Shown here: positions 5,657 to 11,850 of the stretch, in pieces
Numbering within the stretch: the first letter of the stretch is position 1
How the letters are laid out: the number at the start of each line of letters is the position of its first letter
NCBI GenBank assembly: GCA_020436865.1
Contig: JAGQXA010000613.1
Coordinates: forward strand, 1 to 11,850
DNA: 11,850 nucleotides
Source: Saprospiraceae bacterium
Lineage (GTDB): Bacteria; Bacteroidota; Bacteroidia; Chitinophagales; Saprospiraceae
Reading direction: 5' to 3'
The notes under the pieces: generated by a model
Database searches by the model: none
What the model saw: the letters and a program-made list of their open reading frames with translations, nothing else
Told to the model about the DNA's origin: nothing
Position numbers and translations under genes: made by a program

Positions 5657-7039
5657 TTAGTGAAATAAAGGTAGGTAAAAAACGCCTGCCAGCAGGGTGG
5701 CTGCGAGCGCGAACAGGGTGATCCAAAGCCCCGCGCGAAACATGTCCACGCTCCTGAGCAATCCGGAGCCGAAGGCCACCGCGTTGGGCGGCGTACTGAC
5801 CGGCAGGGCCATGGCCCCCGAGCACATGATGGAAATGGCGACTGCCAGCAGCAGCTGATTGTGAGGGAGAGAAACGGCGATCGGCACCAATAAGTTGGCG
5901 GTGGCCGTATTGCTCATGAAGGTGGTCATCAGGGCAGCCAGCAGGACCAGCAGCCCGAAGATCCACCAGAATCCCTGATCCATCGGCAATTCGACGGCGA
6001 TCCGCGCTGTCAGTCCGCTGCTCTGCAAAGCAACGCCCAGGCAGAGTCCGCCGCCGAGCATGAACAGGATCTCCCAGGATATGTTCCGGAAATCGCGGGT
6101 GCTCAGCAAGTTCGACCCGAAACACACGATCACCACCAGCAAACCGACCGTGCCGGTCGATAAGCCGGTCAGTCCGCCCGTCATCCAGGCGCCGACGGTG
6201 ACCAGAAAGATCGCCAGCACGAGGTACTGACGCCGGCTGAGTTTGTCCGTTTCCTGCCGCTCGATCGCCACTTCGAGATCTCCGGGCGGGAACAGCCATA
6301 ATAAGGTTCGCCACAACAGAAAGAGCAGCAGCAACATGACCGGACAGGCCATCAGCATCCATTCGACAAAGGAAAGATCGACGCCCATCCGGTTCAGGTA
6401 TTCGAGGGCGATGGCATTGGGCGGCGTGCCGATCGGAGTGCCCAGTCCGCCAAGGTTGCAGGCAAAGGGAATGGCCAGCGCCATGCCCTTGGCGAAGGGC
6501 GAGGTTTCCGGCAAGCCGGAGAGGATGGGCGCCACGACGGCAAACATCATGGCGGCCGTGGCGGTATTGCTCATCCACATCGACAACAAGGAAGCTACGC
6601 CAATGATGCCCAGCAGCACGCGCGAGGGCTTCCCACCCGTCTGTCGCAACATCCAGTTGGCAATGAGCCGGGCAAGGCCGTACTTGTTCAACAGGGCCGA
6701 AAGCACGAACCCACCCATGAACAGCAGGGTCAGGTCGCTGAAGAACGCAAAGAAGAAGGGCTCCTTACCGGCGGGCAGCCCGGCGCTTTCCAGCAAGGGA
6801 ACCAGCCACAGGATGGATAAGAGCAATACCAGAAAACTGGTCACGTAGAGGGAGATCAACTCGGAGATCCACAGTACCGCCGTGATCAGTAGAATGATCA
6901 GAGCGGCCTCCTGCGGAGCGTCGAGCCCCAACAAGTGCCGGAAGGGATGCCAGGGCAGACTCAGGCCCAGAAGCAGCAGGACCGACCCGGCGATCAGGTC
7001 GGATGAAGAATGGGTGGAGAACCAGCGCGGAACAGACAT
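5657..7039 (-). CDS. DASS/SLC13-family anion (carboxylate) symporter
   Basis: A 460-residue inner-membrane protein with about a dozen hydrophobic segments. It contains the two inverted-repeat signatures of the divalent anion:Na+ symporter family: SMWMSNTATAAMMF (153-166) and TFMSNTATANLLVP (373-386), whose SNT motifs (157-159, 376-378) contact substrate carboxylates in characterised members. These are followed by GTPIGTPPNAIALEYL (200-215) and PVSTPPNAVAFGSG (413-426), the sodium-site loops. Length is usual for the family. Known members move C4-dicarboxylates, citrate or sulfate with sodium. The SNT pair favours a carboxylate, but the substrate is not determined. The ATG at 7039 is the only sensible start. 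The gap to the MscS stop is 59 bp, without a convincing TAnnTTTG box, so co-transcription with MscS is likely. Confidence 0.93.
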   Translation of the reverse strand: MSVPRWFSTHSSSDLIAGSVLLLLGLSLPWHPFRHLLGLDAPQEAALIILLITAVLWISELISLYVTSFLVLLLSILWLVPLLESAGLPAGKEPFFFAFFSDLTLLFMGGFVLSALLNKYGLARLIANWMLRQTGGKPSRVLLGIIGVASLLSMWMSNTATAAMMFAVVAPILSGLPETSPFAKGMALAIPFACNLGGLGTPIGTPPNAIALEYLNRMGVDLSFVEWMLMACPVMLLLLFLLWRTLLWLFPPGDLEVAIERQETDKLSRRQYLVLAIFLVTVGAWMTGGLTGLSTGTVGLLVVIVCFGSNLLSTRDFRNISWEILFMLGGGLCLGVALQSSGLTARIAVELPMDQGFWWIFGLLVLLAALMTTFMSNTATANLLVPIAVSLPHNQLLLAVAISIMCSGAMALPVSTPPNAVAFGSGLLRSVDMFRAGLWITLFALAATLLAGVFYLPLFH

Positions 7040-7098
7040 TCAGGATCGGTGATTTACCGGGCAATATCGAAACTTTCAGCGAGAATCCGCGATGGCGT

Positions 7099-8187
7099 TC
7101 AGGGCTTTTCGGCAAGGGCCGGAGCGCCGTTCGACGGAGGCCATTCCAAACGGGTGCGCGGCAGGCTCCCGGAAAATTCTTCCTGAACATAGGCGACTAA
7201 TCGCTCGCGCATGCGGCAGCGCAGTTCCCAGGCTTCCGAGGCATTTCGGGCGCTCATCAGAAATCGCAGTTCCATTCCCTGCCGGTCGGCGTCGGTGACC
7301 TGCAAGCCCTTCACCCGGCCGTCCCAGAGTTCCTCCTGTTCGAGAAGTTCGTAGAAATGGCCGCGCACCTGCTCTACCGGCAGCCGGTAGTCGGCGTACA
7401 GGTACACGGTTCCCAGTAGCTGGGCCGATTCGCGCGTCCAGTTCTGGAAGGGTTTTTCATTGAAATAGTTCAGCGGTACGATCAGGCGACGTTCGTCCCA
7501 GATGCGGATCACCACATAGGTCAGCGTGATGTCTTCGATCCGCCCCCACTCCCCTTCCACGATGACCACGTCGTCGAGACGGATGGGCTGGGTGAAAGCC
7601 AGCTGAAATCCGGCCAGTAAGTTGGCGATCGATTTCTGCGCGGCCAGACCGATGATGATCCCGGCCACCCCGGCCGAAGTGAGTATGCCGGCGCCGATCT
7701 CGCGCACTTTCTCGAACTGCAGGAGGATGAGGGCCAAAGTGACGACCACGGCGACCACCCAGGCGACTTTCTTGATATACTGAAACTGGGTGATGATCTT
7801 GCGCTCCTCGAGGTTGTCGGTCACATCGATCCGGTAGCGGTTGCGTACCAGATCGCCGAGCACGTCCGTGCCTTCCACGATCACCCAGCCGAAGGCGGCA
7901 TACAGCAGGATCTCGAGCAGCAGGCTGAGCTGTGGCCAGGGGGCGCCCGGTTCGAGGTTCAGGATAAAAGGACCGGACAGGGCGAAGAGAAACGATCCCA
8001 GCCAAAGGGTCGGGCGACGCAGGTTGCGGTCGACCGACTTCCACAAAACCGACGAGCGCCGCCGGCCATACCAGCCGATAGCGGCAAAGAGGCCCAGAGT
8101 GATCAACCAACCGGCCAGAGCCATCGATCCGACCAGCAGTAGAAAGGTGATCCCAGCGGGATCAGAGGAAAAGAATCCTTCGAACAT
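7099..8187 (-). CDS. MscS-family mechanosensitive ion channel
   Basis: A 362-residue inner-membrane protein. Hydrophobic segments lie near 11-39, 58-78, 88-108 and 140-158. The pore-lining helix follows: GAGILTSAGVAGIIIGLAAQ (165-184), then KSIANLLAGFQLAF (185-198), the classic MscS TM3a/TM3b pattern of small Gly/Ala residues. After it comes the cytoplasmic beta domain: PIRLDDVVIVEGEWGRIEDI (201-220), VVIRIWDERRLIVPLNYFNE (225-244). A mixed alpha/beta C-terminal domain runs to about 335. Five membrane segments make it slightly longer than E. coli MscS. Known members open under membrane tension to release osmolytes on hypo-osmotic shock. The ATG at 8187 is divergent from the M1 peptidase gene, with 97 bp between starts. 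No clear -7 box is visible for this gene. Confidence 0.93.
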   Translation of the reverse strand: MFEGFFSSDPAGITFLLLVGSMALAGWLITLGLFAAIGWYGRRRSSVLWKSVDRNLRRPTLWLGSFLFALSGPFILNLEPGAPWPQLSLLLEILLYAAFGWVIVEGTDVLGDLVRNRYRIDVTDNLEERKIITQFQYIKKVAWVVAVVVTLALILLQFEKVREIGAGILTSAGVAGIIIGLAAQKSIANLLAGFQLAFTQPIRLDDVVIVEGEWGRIEDITLTYVVIRIWDERRLIVPLNYFNEKPFQNWTRESAQLLGTVYLYADYRLPVEQVRGHFYELLEQEELWDGRVKGLQVTDADRQGMELRFLMSARNASEAWELRCRMRERLVAYVQEEFSGSLPRTRLEWPPSNGAPALAEKP

Positions 8188-8231
8188 AGTAGGCGTTTAG
8201 GCTAAAAGCAGGAAGCCGATCGCTTGTTCGA

Positions 8232-8244
8232 TTTTGGACCAAAA
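8232..8244. promoter_or_regulatory. Perfect 13-bp palindrome in divergent intergenic region (operator candidate)
   Basis: TTTTGG-A-CCAAAA is a perfect inverted repeat with a single central base. It lies between the MscS and M1 peptidase starts and 5 bp upstream of the candidate -7 box at 8250. Such placement would suit a repressor site for the peptidase gene, or a shared operator. No regulator gene is adjacent. Confidence 0.4.
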
Positions 8245-8249
8245 CTTCC

Positions 8250-8257
8250 TATCTTGC
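8250..8257 (+). promoter_or_regulatory. Weak -7 box (TATCTTGC) for the M1 peptidase operon
   Basis: TATCTTGC resembles the TATCTTTG form of the Bacteroidota -7 box but has two mismatches at the 3' end. A TTG at 8224-8226 is 23 bases upstream, slightly far for a -33 element. If used, transcription begins at about 8261-8264, coinciding with an in-frame ATG at 8261. Confidence 0.3.
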
Positions 8258-8284
8258 CCGATGTTCCCAGATAACTACATCCCA

Positions 8285-10414
8285 ATGAGTCGCTTTTTCC
8301 TCCTCTTGATCCTATTAGTGGCCTTCGCCGGCCCGTCCTACTCCCAGGAACTGTACGTGCCGATCGAGGTACAGAAGGCCTACGCCCGGGGCACCCGCAT
8401 GCCCGACGGCGCCCCCGGTCCTCACTTCTGGCAAAATCACGCACGCTATTCCATCGACGTCGCAGTCGACCCCGCCACCGCCTCCCTGCGGGGAGAAGAA
8501 ACGGTGGTGTACGTCAACCACAGCCCCGACGATCTGCGCCGCCTGGTCATCCGCCTCCTGTACGACATTTACCGCAAAGGAGCCCAGCGCGATTCCGATC
8601 AGGATCCGGCCACCATCACCGACGGGGTTATACTCGAATACCTGAGCATCGACGGAGTGGAAGCCGATCTCAGCAACCCGCGCCATGCCCGGCGCCGCGG
8701 CACCAACTTCCTGCTCGACCTGCCGGATCCGCTACCGCCCGGCGATTCGCTGAGCCTGGTCGTCAAGTGGTCGCAGCAGATCCCGCCCAACGACGGTCGC
8801 ATCGGAACCTGCGACAGCACTTCGGCATTTTCAGGCTATTTCTACCCACAGATCGCGGTGTACGACGACATCGACGGTTGGGATACTTACCCGCACGACG
8901 GCAAGACGGAGTTCTACAACCTGCCGGCCGATTTCGACGTGCGCATCCGCGCGCCCAGGAACTTCGCGATCTGGGCCACCGGCGAACTGGTGAACGCCGC
9001 CGAGGTTCTGCCCAAAGAACTGCGCCAGCGCTACGAGAAAGCCGCCAAAGCCAACGAACCGGTGGTGATCATCGGGCCGGAGGATTGGAAAAAGGGCCTG
9101 AGTATGCTGTCGGACACCTGGCACTTCCGGGCCAAAGGCGTGCCCGACTTCGCCTTCGCCTACAGCGATCACTTCACCTGGGAGGGGATCAGTCTGCAGA
9201 CCGGCGGACGAAGCGTACGCATCTATACGGTTTTTCCGGAAAGTCACCGGGAAGCCTATGAAATGGCCACCGTGCAACAGCGCGACATCATGCGGTTCTT
9301 TTCCGAAGATTTTCCGGGCATCCCCTACCCTTACCCGGCCTTCACGACCTTCAACGGATTGCGGGGCGGCGGCATGGAGTTCCCGATGATGGCCAACAAC
9401 GGCGCGCCGCGTAGCGAACGGGGCATGATGGGGCTCATCGCCCACGAAATGTACCATATGTACGTGCCGTTCTATCTTTGCACCAATGAAAAGAAATATG
9501 CCTGGATGGACGAAGGCTGGGCCAGTTTCATGGACGAACGGGCCGTTGCCGCCCTACTCGACCAACCCCCGACGCTCAGGCGACAAATGCAGACCGTCGG
9601 CGCCCTGGAGAACATCCTCGGAGCCCTGACCAACGTGCCGCTCCTCACCTTGTCGGAATACACCGGCCCCGGCAATTACGGATTTAACGCCTATTCCTAC
9701 CCGGAATACCTCTACGGCCTGCTGTACGACCAGCTCGGCGAACCCACCTTCCGGAAGTGCCTGCAGGAATTCTACCGCCGCTGGAACGGCAAAGGGCCGA
9801 CCCCCTACGATTTCTTCAATACCTTCGAAGAAGTCGCCGGCGTCGATCTCGACTGGTTCTGGCAACCCTGGTTCGCCGAGTTCGGCTACCCCGACCTGGC
9901 GATCGAAGAGGTGAGCGGCAGCGAAGTGCACATCGCCCGGCACGGCAATAAGCCGGTCCCCATCGAACTGACGGCCGTTTATCCGAATGGCGATACGGTA
10001 TCCGTTTTCTGGAAAATGGACGTCTGGGCCAAAACCAAAAAGGTGATCGTGCCGCTCGTCTACGCCGGCTCCGAACCGCCGACGCTGGTATATCTCAACA
10101 GCTACTACCCCGACCTGCACCGCGAGGATAACTTCTTCCTGGCCAAGCCCGACCCACGACCGCTCGACGAATACGCCGGCGTTTACCGGATCGGCCGCGA
10201 CGGCTTGCTGAAGGTCCATGCAAGAGAGGGATTCCTATACCTCGAATCGCTGCAGGGCTGGAACGAGTACTGGCTCTTTCCACTGGAAGGCGACCGCTTC
10301 GGTACCGCCGAAGGCGCCATGGAAGTGCAATTCAAACGCGACGCCAACGGTCAGATCGTCGGATACGAGGGAACGCGCTTCAACGACTCGATCTCCGCCA
10401 CCAAGGAGCCCTGA
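8285..10414 (+). CDS. Exported M1-family metallopeptidase with DUF3471-like C-terminal domain
   Basis: A 709-residue predicted secreted or periplasmic zinc peptidase. Residues 1-20 (MSRFFLLLILLVAFAGPSYS) form a signal peptide. The zinc site is HEMYH (387-391), followed after exactly 18 residues by Glu410 in WMDEGW, the M1 HExxH-x18-E arrangement. The substrate-N-terminus loop is GGGMEFP (361-367), equivalent to the GAMEN motif of aminopeptidases. A long N-terminal beta region (about 40-280) precedes it. The last 84 residues (626-709), YAGVYRIGRDGLLKV and then GQIVGYEGTRF, look like the small beta domain (DUF3471-like) often attached to serine hydrolases. The family removes N-terminal residues from peptides. 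I prefer the ATG at 8285 because the signal peptide then begins normally. An in-frame ATG at 8261 would add eight residues. The CHAD gene starts 1 bp after its stop. Confidence 0.93.
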   Translation: MSRFFLLLILLVAFAGPSYSQELYVPIEVQKAYARGTRMPDGAPGPHFWQNHARYSIDVAVDPATASLRGEETVVYVNHSPDDLRRLVIRLLYDIYRKGAQRDSDQDPATITDGVILEYLSIDGVEADLSNPRHARRRGTNFLLDLPDPLPPGDSLSLVVKWSQQIPPNDGRIGTCDSTSAFSGYFYPQIAVYDDIDGWDTYPHDGKTEFYNLPADFDVRIRAPRNFAIWATGELVNAAEVLPKELRQRYEKAAKANEPVVIIGPEDWKKGLSMLSDTWHFRAKGVPDFAFAYSDHFTWEGISLQTGGRSVRIYTVFPESHREAYEMATVQQRDIMRFFSEDFPGIPYPYPAFTTFNGLRGGGMEFPMMANNGAPRSERGMMGLIAHEMYHMYVPFYLCTNEKKYAWMDEGWASFMDERAVAALLDQPPTLRRQMQTVGALENILGALTNVPLLTLSEYTGPGNYGFNAYSYPEYLYGLLYDQLGEPTFRKCLQEFYRRWNGKGPTPYDFFNTFEEVAGVDLDWFWQPWFAEFGYPDLAIEEVSGSEVHIARHGNKPVPIELTAVYPNGDTVSVFWKMDVWAKTKKVIVPLVYAGSEPPTLVYLNSYYPDLHREDNFFLAKPDPRPLDEYAGVYRIGRDGLLKVHAREGFLYLESLQGWNEYWLFPLEGDRFGTAEGAMEVQFKRDANGQIVGYEGTRFNDSISATKEP
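10403..10408 (+). promoter_or_regulatory. Ribosome binding site (AAGGAG) for the CHAD gene
   Basis: AAGGAG lies 7 bases before the ATG at 10416, inside the last codons of the M1 peptidase (Thr-Lys-Glu-Pro). It is notable because most starts in this window have no Shine-Dalgarno. It supports the 10416 start, though it may also be a by-product of the Lys-Glu codons. Confidence 0.5.
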
Positions 10415-10415
10415 T

Positions 10416-11207
10416 ATGCAGTCGGACGTAGCCACCTATGGGATCAAACTCTTCGATGCCTATGCGGAGCTGCTCGAGCAGGCCCGCCATTCGCAGGGCG
10501 TCGGACTGGTACACCGCTGGCGGGTGCGGACCAAGCGCCTGAAAGCCTTGCTGGCCTTCCTGGCCTGGCAGGCCGACTCCCGGCGGTCGGCCCCACCGTG
10601 GAAGAAATTCAGAAAGACCTTCAAATGGGCCGGCGCCTTGCGCGACCTCCAGGTGCAGGCTCGCCTGCTCGGCGCCCACCGCGACGCCTTCCCGGAGGCC
10701 GTTAAGCTGTTGCTCAAAAGCCAGGCGCCGATCCGGAAACACGCCCGGCAGGAACTCCGGCGAGCGCTCGACAACTTCCCGGCCGAAGATCTGCAGCTAC
10801 TGCGCAAAGACCTGCAACTCGAACTGGAGCAACTGCTCGCCGCGTCGCCGCGCGAGCAAGCGCTGGCCTATTGCCGCGCCCAACTTCAGGCCGCCGACCC
10901 GCTGACCGGCGCGGGAGATGCCGAACAGCTGCACCTCATCCGGATCCGCCTGAAGAAGGCGCTGTATCTGGTCGATCTGTTCGGCCTTGCCGGGGAATTT
11001 CCAGGTAAACGGTTGAAGGCTATCGATCGCCTGCAAAAACGCCTCGGGCAGTGGCACGACCGACAGGTGCTCTACGAGTACCTCCAGCCCTTTGCCCCCT
11101 TTCATCCACAGATCGAGCAACTGAGCAAACGGATCCGAAACGAACTGAACCGGCGCCGCAAAGAGATCGTTCGCGAACTGAAGAACTGGACGGATACTGC
11201 CGCATGA
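10416..11207 (+). CDS. CHAD-domain protein
   Basis: A 263-residue soluble, strongly basic, helical protein that is essentially one CHAD domain. The duplicated halves each open with the conserved His/Arg/Lys helix: LVHRWRVRTKRLKALLAF (31-48) and LHLIRIRLKKALYLVDLF (172-189). Each is followed by a second signature, LRDLQVQARLL (75-85) and LGQWHDRQVLYEYL (210-223). CHAD domains are established binders of inorganic polyphosphate through this basic surface. This one is stand-alone, without the CYTH domain often fused to it. It probably binds polyphosphate or another polyanion in the cytoplasm; no catalytic activity is expected. It starts 1 bp after the M1 peptidase stop, and its TGA overlaps the start of the pseudouridine synthase gene (ATGA), so all three genes are likely co-transcribed. 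No polyphosphate kinase is present in the window. Confidence 0.9.
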   Translation: MQSDVATYGIKLFDAYAELLEQARHSQGVGLVHRWRVRTKRLKALLAFLAWQADSRRSAPPWKKFRKTFKWAGALRDLQVQARLLGAHRDAFPEAVKLLLKSQAPIRKHARQELRRALDNFPAEDLQLLRKDLQLELEQLLAASPREQALAYCRAQLQAADPLTGAGDAEQLHLIRIRLKKALYLVDLFGLAGEFPGKRLKAIDRLQKRLGQWHDRQVLYEYLQPFAPFHPQIEQLSKRIRNELNRRRKEIVRELKNWTDTAA

Positions 11208-11850
11208 TCGTACTGGCCCGACATATCGTGCCTGACGGAACGCCACCGGATCGCCTGAGCGATTACGCCCGTGGGATCTTTCCCGAGCACCTCCCGTCGC
11301 GGAAAGGCCTCAAGAAGGCCATTTTGGCCGGAAGGGTCCTGGTCGACGGCCGGCCAGGCGAAACCGCCACCCGGATCAGCGCCGGACAAACCCTCGAACT
11401 TCTGGCAGACGAAAGGCCGTCCAAACGCCCGTTCGAACTTTCGCTGGCAACTCACTATGAAGACGAGCACCTGGCCCTCGTGTTCAAACCTTCCGGCCTG
11501 GCAGTCAGCGGTAACCGCTTCCGGACGGTCGAGAACGCCCTGCCCTTTAACCTGCACCCCTCTTCTCGACCCGATGCCCTGGGCAGACCGCTCCCGGTCC
11601 ACCGGCTCGACGCACCTACGTCCGGACTGTTACTCGTAGCCAAGACAATTGCGGCCCGGATCGAACTGGGCCGGCAATTCGAAGCACAGGAAGTCGAAAA
11701 ACGCTACCAGGCCGTGGTCTTGGGCCGCCCCCCCGATACAGGCATCTTCGACCTGCCGATCGACGGTAAGGAATCCCTCACCCATTATCGCCGCCGCCAT
11801 ACCGTGCCCTCCCTGCGCTCTGGCTGGCTGTCGCTGATGGACCTTTTCCC
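11204..11850 (+). CDS. RluA-family pseudouridine synthase, 3'-truncated
   Basis: The frame opens at ATG 11204 (overlapping the CHAD stop as ATGA) and has no stop before the window edge, giving 215 complete codons. Residues 1-65 resemble an S4-type RNA-binding domain: RKGLKKAILAGRVLVDGRP (33-51). The catalytic domain begins at about residue 84 with HYEDEHLALVFKPSGLAVSG (84-103), the family's KP-x-G-[LM] motif. It continues to PVHRLDAPTSGLLLVAK (131-147), where Asp136 in HRLD is the catalytic Asp of all pseudouridine synthases. The sequence KRYQAVVLG (166-174) also fits the family. The enzyme isomerises specific uridines of rRNA or tRNA to pseudouridine; which site cannot be told from this fragment. 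The family label is secure, while the subgroup (RluA, RluC or RluD-like) is not. Confidence 0.9.
   Translation, partial: MIVLARHIVPDGTPPDRLSDYARGIFPEHLPSRKGLKKAILAGRVLVDGRPGETATRISAGQTLELLADERPSKRPFELSLATHYEDEHLALVFKPSGLAVSGNRFRTVENALPFNLHPSSRPDALGRPLPVHRLDAPTSGLLLVAKTIAARIELGRQFEAQEVEKRYQAVVLGRPPDTGIFDLPIDGKESLTHYRRRHTVPSLRSGWLSLMDLF

Noticed and set aside
5121..6578. A 485-codon open frame on the minus strand
   Set aside because: It overlaps the zinc-ribbon and DASS genes in another frame and spans their junction. Its translation is Arg/Gly/Pro/His-rich with no motif, while the competing frames have clear domains. It reflects GC-rich codon usage.
10218..10415. N-terminal extension of the CHAD protein
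   Set aside because: It lies entirely within the M1 peptidase gene in another frame. The ATG at 10416 has an AAGGAG 7 bases upstream and the CHAD domain starts just after.

Overview
This is a GC-rich chromosomal window that looks like Bacteroidota, possibly a high-GC member of Saprospiria/Lewinella type. That placement is inference, made without a database search. The direct evidence is promoter architecture: several starts are preceded by close matches to the Bacteroidota pattern TTG-N19-21-TAnnTTTG. The best is TTG-N20-TAACTTTG at 4094-4124. Most genes lack a Shine-Dalgarno sequence, and two predicted lipoproteins have Cys after a short hydrophobic leader. I saw no transposase, phage gene, CRISPR array, rRNA or tRNA. 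No gene-free stretch exceeds about 110 bases.

Layout. (1) 1-870, plus: C-terminal part of a helical, TPR-like protein cut by the window edge. (2) 883-1881, minus: a lipoprotein of the formylglycine-generating-enzyme (FGE/SUMF1) family that keeps the active-site Cys pair. It is divergent from (3) 1948-2748, plus: a small lipoprotein built of YD/Rhs-like repeats. Their -7 boxes lie 2 bp apart. (4) 2796-3698 and 3710-4090, plus: an ATP-grasp ligase followed closely by a two-CBS-domain protein. (5) 4193-4906, plus: an unrecognised helical protein with a strong promoter and a structured 5' leader. (6) 4992-5324, plus: a small TerB-like protein. (7) 5330-8187, minus, transcribed right to left: an MscS-family channel, a DASS/SLC13 transporter with both SNT motifs, and a small zinc-ribbon protein, probably one operon. 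(8) 8285 to the right edge, plus: an exported M1 metallopeptidase with a DUF3471-like C-terminal domain, a CHAD-domain protein, and a RluA-type pseudouridine synthase that runs off the window. The first two of these are 1 bp apart and the last two overlap by 4 bp.

Functionally this is mostly a mosaic of short housekeeping and envelope operons: osmotic channel, carboxylate uptake, exported peptidase, tRNA/rRNA modification. I do not see a clear new defence or mobile system. The items most worth a second look are the genuine-looking FGE carried on a lipoprotein with no sulfatase nearby, the back-to-back promoters it shares with the YD-repeat lipoprotein, the leader hairpin and promoter-spacer palindrome at 4094-4180, and the very short or absent mRNA leaders at several genes.
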